Shown: positions 43,088 to 52,494, counted from the first letter of the stretch. The stretch: DNA of 64,000 nt from Phycisphaerae bacterium (GCA_016927755.1 JAFGLZ010000014.1:1-64000); one strand, 5' to 3'. Notes: generated from the sequence alone by a model not told the origin. A program made the numbers and translations.

Positions 43088-45259
43088 ATGACTCGAACGC
43101 GTGAGCGAGGACAGCGGCGACGACGGCGAAGGGCCATCGCCGTGCTTGCCGGCACCGCGGCGTTGGTTGCGGCATGCGTCTGGTATTGGGGTGTGACGCG
43201 CCGGAACCGAACGGACGTACTGCTCCAGCGGGCACGGATCGCCGTGGCCCATGCCAAGGGCGAGCAGGCCATCGAGTTCGCCGACGCCGTCATTCGCGAG
43301 CGTCCGGGGGACGCGATGGCCTTGCAGGTTCGCGCCCAGGCCGAGGCGATTCTCGGTCGCTTCGAGGAGTCTCTGCGGACGTTGGGTGCGATCCTCCGAG
43401 AGGCGCCGGACCGCGTGGACGTGCAGCGGATGCTTGCCGACGTGCTCGTGAGGGCGGGCAAGAGCAGGGAGGCCGTCGAGGCCTATCGTCGGGCCCTGGC
43501 GCTGGGGCCGGACGACGCGCCGACGTGGGGCCGATTGGCCAGGACGCTGTCGAGTATCCGCGACTTTCCGGCCGCGGAGAAGGCATATCGGCGGGCGGTG
43601 GAGCTGGAGACGACGTCGCGGGCCGACGTGCTGGTCGAGCTGGGCCTGATGTACATGTCCGTCGGGCTCGAGCGTCAGGCCCTGGACGCGTTCGATGAGG
43701 TCATTCGCTCGGACGAGGTCCTCTCCGTGGGCGTCTTGACCACGCTGGGACGGGCGCTGGAGTCTCTGGGCGCGCTCGACCGGGCTCGCGAGTGTTTGGC
43801 GAAGGTGCCGCCGTCCTCCAACCAATACGCCGCGACGCAGGTGCTCTTGTCGCGGATCGATCGACGACAAGGTCGACCCGAGGACGGTCGGCCGCGGATC
43901 GAGGCGATCGCTCGCGACCCGGCGCAAGCGGTGTTAGCTGTCGGAGCGATGGCGGGCCTCAACGTCCGTCACGGGCCGGATCGGGAGCTGATTCGGTGGG
44001 TCGACCCCCTGATCGACCTGGAGAAGCTACCCCCGCCGTTGCGGACGAGCTGGCTACAGTTCCGCGTGGTCTTGGCCGATGAGGCCGGCGACTGGCCCGC
44101 CGCGATGTCTTGGCTCAATGCCCTCGCCGAGGGTCGCCCCCAGGCGAACGGCGAGACGCGGGGTCCGATGGGGGTGGATGCGGCCCGGATCGCGCTACTT
44201 GGCAAGCTGGGCGAAACGGACGAGGCGCGATGCGTCTTGGGATCCTCCGCGGCCCTGGCGTCGTCCGGTCTGGGGCGGCTGATCGCGGCGGTGCTGGGCG
44301 AGGAGCCCAAGGGCCCGGCCGGCGAGCCGCTATACGGGCTGTTCGAGTGCCTCCTTCGCGGCGATGGGGAGGGGGCCCGCGATGCCGCGCAGGCGTTCCG
44401 ATCGCATCCGACGTTCTATGGGTCGGACGTATTGGGGTTTCTCAAGGAGGCCGATCTGTCCGACCGGCAGCTACTGGCCTGCTGTCGGCAGCTTGCCGTG
44501 GCGATGATCGCACGAGAGTCCGAGCTTGTGGGTCTGTCCGGGGCGTTGTGTCGAGAAGTGCTTGTGCAGAGGCCGTCGCTGCCGATCGCATACGCTCTCG
44601 CCTCGCAGGTTTGCCTGGATCGCGGGTTGCCGACGGATGATCTGATCGCGCAACTGCGAGCGCGTCTTCCTGACGGCTGCCTGCTGCGTTACCTGGTTGC
44701 CAAGCAGATGGCGGAGGGGGGGGATCGGGCGGGTTCGATTCGGGAACTGCGCGTCCTGGCCGATCGCGAACCGAGTCACCTGCTGGTGCGGCGCCAGTTG
44801 TCGGGCCTTCTGGTCGAGACCGGTCATATCGACGAGGCGCTCGCGATCCTCGAGCCGATGTGTTCTCAGCCAGGGGCTTTCCAGGTCTCCGCGGCCAACG
44901 CGCTAGCGTGCCTCCTTGCCGAGCACAGGCTGGGTCGGTTGGACGAGGCGTATCGGCTCGCCGGCAGCGCGCTTCAAGCGGCGCCCGGGAGCAAGCCGGT
45001 CCTGGACACCTTCGCCTGGGTCGAGCATCTTCGGGGCAACGACGAGCGGGCGCTCAGCCTGCTGACGATGGCCGTTCACGGCGGCGGCTCGGAGGCGGAG
45101 CTGCATCGACACCTGGGCGACGTGTACTCGAGTTTGGGTGAGACGGCATGGGCGAGCTATCACCGCCGGCAAGCGGACAAGTCAGCTTCGGACGCCTCCG
45201 CGAAGACCCATCCCACAGCGACCTCGCGTCCGTCGGGGCCGGTTGCCTGTGTCGGCTAG
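43088..45259 (+). CDS. Membrane-anchored TPR protein of the exosortase locus
   Basis: The protein has 723 residues. A very basic N-terminus (RGQRRRRRR) precedes one membrane span (AIAVLAGTAALVAACVWYWG), followed by a long array of tetratricopeptide repeats: LQVRAQAEAILGRFEESLRT, VEAYRRALALGPDDAPTWGR and ALALGPDD-type helix turns, continuing to SAASLGETAWASYHR-like SSLGETAWASYHRRQADKSA at the end. The start lies 24 bases after the exosortase stop. TPR proteins of this kind (PrsT-like) accompany PEP-CTERM/exosortase loci and may help assemble or export exopolysaccharide. Its exact role is not established. Confidence 0.8.
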   Translation: MTRTRERGQRRRRRRAIAVLAGTAALVAACVWYWGVTRRNRTDVLLQRARIAVAHAKGEQAIEFADAVIRERPGDAMALQVRAQAEAILGRFEESLRTLGAILREAPDRVDVQRMLADVLVRAGKSREAVEAYRRALALGPDDAPTWGRLARTLSSIRDFPAAEKAYRRAVELETTSRADVLVELGLMYMSVGLERQALDAFDEVIRSDEVLSVGVLTTLGRALESLGALDRARECLAKVPPSSNQYAATQVLLSRIDRRQGRPEDGRPRIEAIARDPAQAVLAVGAMAGLNVRHGPDRELIRWVDPLIDLEKLPPPLRTSWLQFRVVLADEAGDWPAAMSWLNALAEGRPQANGETRGPMGVDAARIALLGKLGETDEARCVLGSSAALASSGLGRLIAAVLGEEPKGPAGEPLYGLFECLLRGDGEGARDAAQAFRSHPTFYGSDVLGFLKEADLSDRQLLACCRQLAVAMIARESELVGLSGALCREVLVQRPSLPIAYALASQVCLDRGLPTDDLIAQLRARLPDGCLLRYLVAKQMAEGGDRAGSIRELRVLADREPSHLLVRRQLSGLLVETGHIDEALAILEPMCSQPGAFQVSAANALACLLAEHRLGRLDEAYRLAGSALQAAPGSKPVLDTFAWVEHLRGNDERALSLLTMAVHGGGSEAELHRHLGDVYSSLGETAWASYHRRQADKSASDASAKTHPTATSRPSGPVACVG

Positions 45260-45548
45260 TGCCATCTCGGCGAGGGACTCTCGCGTGATACTCGGGGAGG
45301 CATGGCTCAGCGTCGGATGGGCTTTCTGACATGGGGCAAAACACGGGGCCGCGGAACACCGCGCCGATTCAGAATGGCGCATCTCGGTGACCCGTTGCCT
45401 GTTCAGTCCGAATGATCTTCCTGTGCGGACCCGTGCCACCCGCAACGAGACTGTCTAACCGAAAACGGCACCAACGGCGTTTGGGGTGTGCTAGCCTCGT
45501 TTGCCATTTGGGGTCGCACGGATCAACGTTGGATAGGGTCTCTTCGGC

Positions 45549-46916
45549 TCAAACGTTCACGGCCACGGGCCAGTGATGGTCCGACGGCAGCTTGAGCTCG
45601 CCGAGCTCGGTGATGGGGAAGGTCAGGCGGAAGGTCGATCCTTTGTGCATCTCGCTCCTCACCGACAGGGCTCCGCCGAGCTGCTCGGCGATTCGTCGAG
45701 CGACGGCCAGGCCGAGTCCGGCGCCGCCGTACTGCCGGGTGGTCGTGCTGTCCACTTGGTGGAAGGGCTGAAAGATGCGGTCGGTGTGGTCGGCCGGGAT
45801 GCCGGCGCCCGTATCGACGACCTCGAGGATCACGGTGAGCCGCGAGTCCACGTTCTCCATGCCCAGGGCGACCGAGACGCTCCCGCTCGGCGTGAACTTG
45901 ATTGCGTTGTCGAGGAGGCACGCGACGAGCTTCTGCAGCCGTTCCGGTTCGGTCTGAATCTCCACCGGGATAGCGGATCGAAACGAGAGCTTCAGGTCGA
46001 GGCCCTTGGCGCGCGCTCGCGAGGCGAACGGATCGATGCTTCGGACGACGAGGTCTTCGATGTTGCAGGGAACGCGATCGTATTCCGTCGAGCCCGCCTC
46101 CATCTGCGCCAGATCCAGCACGTCGTCGACCAGACGCACCAGGAGCTGTGCGTTCCCACGAATCGTCCGGAGGAATTCACGTCGTTCGTGCGCGTCGGTT
46201 TGGTCGTCGAGCATCAGGTCGGTGTAGCCGAGGATCGCCGTCAGCGGCGTTCGAAGCTCGTGACTCATGTTCTGAAGCAGCAGGTCGCGGATCTTGGACG
46301 CCCGCTCGGCACGCTCCTTGGCCATGGCGAGCTGCTCGGTCCTGGCGACGACCTCCGACTCGAGGCGGGCGGTCTGGTCCCGCTCCTGTGTGATCCGGAG
46401 CTCGTGCTCGACGAGGATGTCTCGTGCCAGCTCGGCGTGTTTGGTCTCGAGAACGTCATGCTCGTTTCGGAGTTGCCGGACGCGTGCCTCTGCCTTGACC
46501 AGGCCGGCGTGCTCTCCGAGCAGCAGGATCAGCATCGCCAGACTCGAACCGATCGCAGGCAGCGCGGCGTCCAGCGCCTCGGCGGCCGACGACGTGCATC
46601 CGTCGCCGGAGGCCTGCAGTTGCCAGGTGCCTCCGGGCAGCGCGAAGTCGGCCAGGAGAGAGAAGCGTCCCTCGGCGTCGGCGTGGATCGTGAGGTTCCA
46701 TTCGTTCGTCCGGCGGCGCAGGATTTGCGGCATTTCGCCGGTATCGAACGGCTCTCCCCACTCGGCGACGGGCTGGATCCTGTCGTCGACAAGACTCATG
46801 CGACGGACGTTCAGCGGCTTGAAGGACGAGGCCAACTGGCCGAAGGCGGCCTGGGTCCACAAGTCCGCCACGGGCTCGTCGAGGAAGTCGTCGGGATTGA
46901 AGTCCGGGTCGTTCAT
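45549..46916 (-). CDS. Soluble sensor histidine kinase
   Basis: The protein has 455 residues from ATG 46916, four bases after the HDOD stop. There is no membrane span. Residues 1-135 form an uncharacterised input domain; 140-205 is a coiled coil (RQLRNEHDVLETKHAELARD). The H-box MSHELRTPLTAILGY places the phospho-acceptor at His219; LLDNAIKFTP is the N-box and VDTGAGIP plus GGAGLGLAVARRIAEQLGG the G-boxes, so the kinase core is complete. No response regulator is adjacent. Coupling to the HDOD protein suggests the two control a shared signalling output, but the signal is unknown. Confidence 0.9.
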   Translation of the reverse strand: MNDPDFNPDDFLDEPVADLWTQAAFGQLASSFKPLNVRRMSLVDDRIQPVAEWGEPFDTGEMPQILRRRTNEWNLTIHADAEGRFSLLADFALPGGTWQLQASGDGCTSSAAEALDAALPAIGSSLAMLILLLGEHAGLVKAEARVRQLRNEHDVLETKHAELARDILVEHELRITQERDQTARLESEVVARTEQLAMAKERAERASKIRDLLLQNMSHELRTPLTAILGYTDLMLDDQTDAHERREFLRTIRGNAQLLVRLVDDVLDLAQMEAGSTEYDRVPCNIEDLVVRSIDPFASRARAKGLDLKLSFRSAIPVEIQTEPERLQKLVACLLDNAIKFTPSGSVSVALGMENVDSRLTVILEVVDTGAGIPADHTDRIFQPFHQVDSTTTRQYGGAGLGLAVARRIAEQLGGALSVRSEMHKGSTFRLTFPITELGELKLPSDHHWPVAVNV

Positions 46917-46920
46917 GGTA

Positions 46921-47802
46921 CTAGAGGTTGAGCAGGTCCCTGGCCGATTCGAGTTCCTTGTCCATGTCCTCCCACAGGACCCGCAGGTCATCGCGCGAGA
47001 GGCCCAGCTCCGCCAGCAGATTCGACCGGAGTCGCGGCTTGTACTTCAGGCACACCGCCCCGGCGCCTTTCTGCGTACAGAGGAAATTCGCCAGCTCCAC
47101 CGTGGCGGTGACCTTTCGGGCGGTCTCGGGGCAGCGCGGCACGAAGTGGTGCCACCGGACGCATTGGACGATCAGCTCGGGGAAGCGCCATTTCTCGGCA
47201 ACGGCCGATCCGAGTTCCGCGTGATCGAACCCGACGACGTCTCGTTCGCAGAAGCGAAGCTCCCGTTCCTCGCTGAGTTGGGCCAGCGTCTTCCTGAAGC
47301 TTTCCGGGGCATGCTGATCGAAGAAGACGATGCCGATGTCGTGGAGCAGCCCGCCCAGGTAGGCGTCCTCGAACTGAGCCATGCTCGTTCGCCGCGCGAT
47401 CATGCGAGCGCAGATCGCCGCCGAGACCATGTGCTTCCACAGCCCGAGTCGGCTGTAGGTGTGTACCTGGACGTCATCCTTGAAGAGGTCGCTGACCGAG
47501 ACGGTGAGCGCGAGGTTTCGGACGGCGTTGAAGCCGAGCAGGCTGATCGCGGTCTGCAGACTTCCGATCCTCGTGGGCAGTCCGAAGTAGGCGGAGTTGA
47601 CTCGTTTCAGCACGCGGCTGGTCAGGGCGGGGTCGCACTCGACGACGGCCTTCAAGTCCGCGGCGCAGGCCTCCGGCTCGTTGACGACCTCCATGATCTT
47701 CGCGAAGACGGCCGGCAGCGTCGCCACGTCGGATATGTGCTCGACGAGCTGACGCAGCCTTTCCTGCGACTCCGTCGCCTCGATGGTCACGGCCCTCTCC
47801 AC
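46921..47802 (-). CDS. HDOD-domain signalling protein
   Basis: The protein has 293 residues from a GTG at 47802, preceded by AGGAGG at ten bases. An ATG at 47925 would add 41 Pro/Ala-rich residues and has no good ribosome site. ISDVATLPAVFAKIMEVVNE, DPALTSRVLKRVNSAYFGLP and SLQTAISLLGFNAVRNLALT are the classical HDOD signature, and LGGLLHDIGIVFF with VGFDHAELG complete the HD-like core. HDOD proteins lack strong catalytic activity and act in signalling and motility control. It is the first gene of an operon with the histidine kinase. Confidence 0.88.
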   Translation of the reverse strand: MERAVTIEATESQERLRQLVEHISDVATLPAVFAKIMEVVNEPEACAADLKAVVECDPALTSRVLKRVNSAYFGLPTRIGSLQTAISLLGFNAVRNLALTVSVSDLFKDDVQVHTYSRLGLWKHMVSAAICARMIARRTSMAQFEDAYLGGLLHDIGIVFFDQHAPESFRKTLAQLSEERELRFCERDVVGFDHAELGSAVAEKWRFPELIVQCVRWHHFVPRCPETARKVTATVELANFLCTQKGAGAVCLKYKPRLRSNLLAELGLSRDDLRVLWEDMDKELESARDLLNL

Positions 47803-48232
47803 GGGTCCGATTCCTCCTATCGACTTCCGCGTCGCGGGGGTCGTGTCGCGACGTTCGGCGATTTCGCCCACGGCAGCCTGTTGTCCGGGTGTCAACGGGG
47901 CGCTGGCGTTCTGGTTCGCTGCCATTCTGATCGTACCGGGCCCCTTGGGGTTCGGGTTTCCCGGTGTCCGTTTGCAGTCGCCTCTAAGGTTTTGCCAGCA
48001 AGAGTGTTATCTAATCAGCCTCCGTTCCGGTATGAGCTATCGACCCATGCCCGCAACGACTTTAGGCCGCCCAGTTCCGAACCGTGGGCCCCTCCGGGGC
48101 CTGGGAACGACGTGCGTATTCGTCCGGGGTCTATCCGATAAGTCCCTTGTTATCCGGGGGTGTGCGGGGGGGACCTGGCGCGACGGGGCTCGCGGGAGGC
48201 CGGGCTCGCGCGTGTGTTACGCCCGACTAACG
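47803..48232. other. 430 bp region upstream of the HDOD/kinase operon
   Basis: This gap between two minus-strand genes must hold the operon's promoter; none is convincing. A moderately AT-rich part lies around 47985-48035, including GATAACACT on the minus strand. GGGCCCC near 47939 can pair in a small hairpin. The open stretch 47803-47925 is an in-frame extension of the HDOD gene from an upstream ATG. Confidence 0.35.
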
Positions 48233-51019
48233 CTACGAGCTTCCCATAACCAACCGGGCGATGTCGTCCGGTTCGAGGGCCTTGGCCAGGAAGACAAACT
48301 CGTCGATTCGTCCGCGGAAGTACTCGTGCCCCGTGTAGTGCGGGTTGCCGCCCAACGCGAAGTCCTTGGCGGACGAAGTGATGTGTTTCGGAACGTTCGT
48401 CTTGGCCACGAGCTTGCCGTCGATCCATAGCGACAGCGTCGTGCCGTGCTTTACGGCCGCGACGTGGACCCACTGTCCCAGCTTGACCGGCGCGCCTTCG
48501 GTTCCCCACGCTTGCCCGGCCTCGATACGGGCGTGGAGCTTGCCGCCCACATGCGTGATGCGGAGCGGATCGTCCATCGGCCTGCACCAGGCGCTGAAGA
48601 CCTGCGCGATGTGGTCCTTGTCCGGCTCGGCCAGGGGGCAGACCCAAGCGGCCACCGTGTAGTCGTCTTCCGGGAAGTAGGGAATTCGGTATCGCAGCAT
48701 CGCGTTGCCGGAGAACTCGACGGCGCGGGCCGCGTTGCTCTGACGATCCGGGGCGGGCTTCGTGCCGCGGCCGTCGGCGAGGTAGCCGTAGGTGGGCTTG
48801 CCGTCGCCATCCAGCGGACTGGCCGTCACGACACCGTCCTGCCGGAACTCGAACAGGGCGGGGTGATCGATGAACTCGTTCTCGAGGGACGGATCCACGG
48901 TGAACGTCCACGGGCCCGATTCGGCCTGCATTGCGCCGTGGGGGTTGTGAGCGGTGACCTGCCAGTAGTAGGTCTTGCCGGGATTGATTCCCTCTCGGAC
49001 CACGTGCCAGGGACGGTCGAGGTCGTTGGCGGTGACGACGGAGTCCTTCATCGAGCGGTCCGTCGCGACGAGTAGTGAATACGTGCGGTCCTTGACCCGT
49101 CTCGCGCCGCTCCATTCGAACCGATTCGGTCCGGCGGGGATGCGGGCGGCGTTGGCGGGTCGGCGCAGGTGCAGCGGCGGCGGGGGGGCGTTGGTCACGG
49201 GCAGCCAGGACCGATACTCGGTCCCGCAGGCCCCGGCGGTGGCGAAGTCGCACAGGTTTACTTCGCGTCCGTCGACGCCCTTGAAGCGGAGCAAGACGAT
49301 CGGCTCGAATCGTTCCTTGGCGGTCTGCTTCGTGTAGGCGAGCTGTTTCAGGTCGATCGTCGGGATCTCGTCGGCGTCGAACGGGTTGAAGTGCTGATCG
49401 TAGGCCAGCAGCAGGGGCCCGTAGTATAGAGAGACCTTGCCTGAGCAAGGCCCGTCTCCCACCCAGGTCCGGATCGACATGTCCAGGTCGATCTCGATTC
49501 GGTCGCCGGCCTTCCACGTCCTCTTCAGGCAGAGGTAGGCGCCGGGCTCGACGCGTTCGACCTTCTGGCCGCTCACGCGGACGCTCGTGGACTTGGACCA
49601 CGCGGGGATTCGCAGCCGCACGTTCAGGTCGACGGGCTTGTCCGGCTCGAGCGTGATGACGACGTGGCCGTCGGAGGGGTAGCTCGTGGTCTGGTCAAGC
49701 TTCAGCTTCGTCCCATCCGGCAGATCGAGACGCGCCTGCATGGGACCGTAGTAGTTGACGAACAGCCCGGCGGCGTCGGCCATGAGCGCCCACTCGCTGA
49801 GCATGCCGATGCCCCTCGGCGCGTTGACGGAGCAGCAGTTCAGCTCGGGCGTGCCGGCTCGGGCCTGAAAGACGATCGTGTGGGCCGAGGCCTCACGACG
49901 CCCGTCCATCGGCGTGTTGTACGTCCACCATCGACCGGAGGGATGCTGGGAGCCGATGACGCTGTTCCATGTGGCCAGCTCGAGCTCGTCGGCGGCCTTC
50001 GGGTCGGCGGTCAGGCGGAGGGCGTCGATGGTCAGGGCGACCCAGGCGGTCGTGCAGCAGGTCTCGATCGCGCCCGGCTCGTACGGGTTGCCGATGGCCT
50101 GCTCGCCGGTCGTGAAGCCGCCGGTGTTGTGCCGGTCGTACCGGGCCATGCTGGCCCAGAGGTTCGTCAGCGCGGTCCGATAGTCCGCGTTGCCGGTGAT
50201 CAGGAAGAGCTCGGCGAGGCCCTGGATGGGGTGCAGGCTTTCCCATCGAGGTTTAGGGGTCTGGTAGAAGTCCACGCCCGCCAGGCCCTGGCGGAAGTAG
50301 TCGCCCGCCTGCGGCTGTTCGAAGTCCTTCTCGAAGACGCGCATCATCGCCAGGTACTTCTGGTCGCCCGTGTGTCGATAGATGCGGCCGAGGACGTGGA
50401 TCGGGGCCAGGTTCATCTCGGACGATCCCGCCTGGATGGGGCGTCGATCCGTCTCGAGGTAGGTCTTGCAGATCAGGTCCGCGGCGCGGAGGGCGCACTG
50501 TTTGGCTGCCTCGTCGCCAGTGTCTTCGTACCACATCATCAGGGCGAGCATGCAGTGATAGTGGCCCCAAAGGTCCCAGTGGCCAAGCAGTCGTTCCTGC
50601 TTTCGGAACGGGCCGAGATAGCCGTCCTCGGCCTGGGTGGCGATCAGCTCGGCGATGAAGCTTCGCAGGTGTGCGTCGAGTCGCGGGTCGTCGAGCATCC
50701 GCCGCGTCTGCACGGCCGAGATCAGATACTTGCCGGCGAACTCGCCCGCCCAGGGGACGAGCTTCGGGACGGGCTTGCGGTCGCGGACACGGAACATCTC
50801 GAGCATGCCGGGGTTGGCCCGCGGCGCGATGAGCAGCCAGTTGTCGAGATTGGCCGAGATCCTCTGACCCATGGGGCCGGTGAAGGTGAACCGGGCCCCG
50901 CGGATCTCGTCGCAGGCGAACTCGCCCATGGTCTTGCCCGCCTTTCTCTCAACCGGCGCGGCCAGGCACGCCGAGACCAACGACAGGACGCACAGGCTTG
51001 ATGGTTCCAGACGTTTCAT
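48233..51019 (-). CDS. Secreted GH127-like enzyme with LamG-type C-terminal domain
   Basis: The protein has 928 residues from ATG 51019, with GGAGGT eight bases upstream. The signal peptide is SSLCVLSLVSACLAA. Residues about 30-560 are GH127/DUF1680: LGPFRKQERLLGHWDLWGHY, GAIETCCTTAWVALTIDALR (Glu and nucleophile-type Cys) and PELNCCSVNAPRGI (CC zinc pair), matching the zinc-cysteine site of beta-L-arabinofuranosidases. About residues 620-720 look like an FN3-type linker (YSLLVATDRSMKDSVVTAND). The last 200 residues are a LamG/concanavalin-like module (YTVAAWVCPLAEPD then VHVAAVKHGTTLSLWIDGKL). It probably removes arabinofuranose from wall glycans or glycoproteins. Confidence 0.85.
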   Translation of the reverse strand: MKRLEPSSLCVLSLVSACLAAPVERKAGKTMGEFACDEIRGARFTFTGPMGQRISANLDNWLLIAPRANPGMLEMFRVRDRKPVPKLVPWAGEFAGKYLISAVQTRRMLDDPRLDAHLRSFIAELIATQAEDGYLGPFRKQERLLGHWDLWGHYHCMLALMMWYEDTGDEAAKQCALRAADLICKTYLETDRRPIQAGSSEMNLAPIHVLGRIYRHTGDQKYLAMMRVFEKDFEQPQAGDYFRQGLAGVDFYQTPKPRWESLHPIQGLAELFLITGNADYRTALTNLWASMARYDRHNTGGFTTGEQAIGNPYEPGAIETCCTTAWVALTIDALRLTADPKAADELELATWNSVIGSQHPSGRWWTYNTPMDGRREASAHTIVFQARAGTPELNCCSVNAPRGIGMLSEWALMADAAGLFVNYYGPMQARLDLPDGTKLKLDQTTSYPSDGHVVITLEPDKPVDLNVRLRIPAWSKSTSVRVSGQKVERVEPGAYLCLKRTWKAGDRIEIDLDMSIRTWVGDGPCSGKVSLYYGPLLLAYDQHFNPFDADEIPTIDLKQLAYTKQTAKERFEPIVLLRFKGVDGREVNLCDFATAGACGTEYRSWLPVTNAPPPPLHLRRPANAARIPAGPNRFEWSGARRVKDRTYSLLVATDRSMKDSVVTANDLDRPWHVVREGINPGKTYYWQVTAHNPHGAMQAESGPWTFTVDPSLENEFIDHPALFEFRQDGVVTASPLDGDGKPTYGYLADGRGTKPAPDRQSNAARAVEFSGNAMLRYRIPYFPEDDYTVAAWVCPLAEPDKDHIAQVFSAWCRPMDDPLRITHVGGKLHARIEAGQAWGTEGAPVKLGQWVHVAAVKHGTTLSLWIDGKLVAKTNVPKHITSSAKDFALGGNPHYTGHEYFRGRIDEFVFLAKALEPDDIARLVMGSS

Positions 51020-51193
51020 CACACGATACCTCCGACGACGGTCTTTCGGGCCGAGAGCACGAGGATCTGTCGCGGGCGTCCGGTGCCGGATCCAAGGATA
51101 GATCACGGCGGGACATGCTGTCAAAACGGCGCGATGCCGGTCCGGACGTGGTATCATCAGCGCCGGATCACCAAGCCTGGAGGATGTATCGCC

Positions 51194-52477
51194 GTGCTTT
51201 CGCTATCACCTCGCCGGATCATCGTTACCGAGGACGCCTGGCAGCGATCGGACTGTCGTCCCGTGGTCGATCGCCTGATCGCGGGCATGGATTCTGACGG
51301 GGCTCCGGAGATCGTCGACGACGCGCGACTCAGCCGTCTTCCTCAGGAGTACGGCTGGGTGGACTTCGGGCGGTGGGGGATGATCCCGCGGGAGGAGCGC
51401 AACGACCCGGACATCGTGCTGACCACGGCCAAGTTCCACGGCGAGGCGGAGCGCGAGGCCCGACTGAAGGCGTTTCCCGGGCTGAGCCACCGTGACGTCG
51501 GCGGCTATCACCACTGGTGGTTCCGGCCGGACGGCGAGCCCTGGTGGCGCGAGCAGAACAAGGGGGTGGTCTGTCAGTCGGCCTGGCAGATCCACTCGGT
51601 GAATGGTTGCCCATTCCGGTGCGACTACTGCTGGTTCGGCGACGTCTGCCGCCTGTTTGTGAACCTCGACGAATACCGCGGGCACCTGGACGAGTGGGTC
51701 GCCGCGGCCGGCGACCAGCGGCTGTTCAAGTGGGACAACATGTCGGACGTGCTCTGCTTCGAGCCCGAGTGGGGACACACGCGGATGCTCGTCGACACCT
51801 TCGCCCGGACGCCCGAGAAGTACCTCCAGATCTACGCGGGCAAGAGCGACAACGTCGACTATCTGCTCGACATGGACCATCGGGGCAAGACGATCCTCCA
51901 GTGGAGCATCGGCACGCGGACCCAGTGCGAGCGGATGGAGGAGCGGACGGCCACGATGGACGAGCGGATCGAGGCCGTCCGGAAGTGCCAGGAGGCCGGG
52001 TACATCGCGCGGTACCGGTTCAGCCCGATGATCCCCGTCGTCGACTGGCGCCGTGGGTACACTGAGCTGATCGAGACGATCTTCGCCAAGACCCGCCCGG
52101 ACATCATCACGTTGTGCGCGTTCGGCTGGATGGACTACACGTTGGCTCGAAGCTGCCTCGACTGGGACCTGATCGATCCGGAGATCGGCGAGGCGATGCG
52201 GACGATGTCGCCGTTCCTGGAGGCGCGGGGCCTTGGCGCCGGTGGGGGGCATCCGATCCCCTTTGACGCCCGCTTGGCCATGTTTCGCCACTGCATCGAC
52301 GAGATCCGGCGCGTCAGCCCCGATACGCATATCTCGCTCTGTCTGGAGATGCCGGAGATGTGGGCGGTTCTGGGCAAGGAGCTCAAGGGACGACCCGGCG
52401 CCTACGTGTGCAACTGCGGGCCGCACTGTACGCCGGGCGGGGAGATGTATGAGAAGGTCGTGGGATCGGGAATCTAG
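51194..52477 (+). CDS. Radical SAM protein of the spore photoproduct lyase-like group
   Basis: The protein has 427 residues from GTG 51194, with GGAGG at ten bases; an ATG at 51134 would extend it through sequence containing a promoter-like box. VNGCPFRCDYCWFGDVC gives the CxxxCxxC iron-sulphur motif (Cys139, 143, 146). FEPEWGHTRMLVDTFARTPE, YAGKSDNVDYLLDMDHRGKT, ILQWSIGTRTQCERMEERTA and ARYRFSPMIPVVDWRRGYTE closely follow the layout of spore photoproduct lyases. The tail CNCGPHCTPGG adds three cysteines that could bind another cluster or metal. There is no sporulation context, so a different radical reaction is likely. It converges with the dehydrogenase gene (17 bp gap). Confidence 0.78.
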   Translation: MLSLSPRRIIVTEDAWQRSDCRPVVDRLIAGMDSDGAPEIVDDARLSRLPQEYGWVDFGRWGMIPREERNDPDIVLTTAKFHGEAEREARLKAFPGLSHRDVGGYHHWWFRPDGEPWWREQNKGVVCQSAWQIHSVNGCPFRCDYCWFGDVCRLFVNLDEYRGHLDEWVAAAGDQRLFKWDNMSDVLCFEPEWGHTRMLVDTFARTPEKYLQIYAGKSDNVDYLLDMDHRGKTILQWSIGTRTQCERMEERTATMDERIEAVRKCQEAGYIARYRFSPMIPVVDWRRGYTELIETIFAKTRPDIITLCAFGWMDYTLARSCLDWDLIDPEIGEAMRTMSPFLEARGLGAGGGHPIPFDARLAMFRHCIDEIRRVSPDTHISLCLEMPEMWAVLGKELKGRPGAYVCNCGPHCTPGGEMYEKVVGSGI

Positions 52478-52494
52478 GCCCGGACCTCGAGACC

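Noticed and set aside
41407-43104. A 565-codon plus-strand frame over the exosortase gene
   Set aside because: Arg/Gly-rich translation with no domain; the overlapping exosortase frame has clear catalytic motifs.
48150-49601. A 483-codon minus-strand frame
   Set aside because: Shadow of the GH127-LamG gene in another frame, with low-complexity basic sequence.
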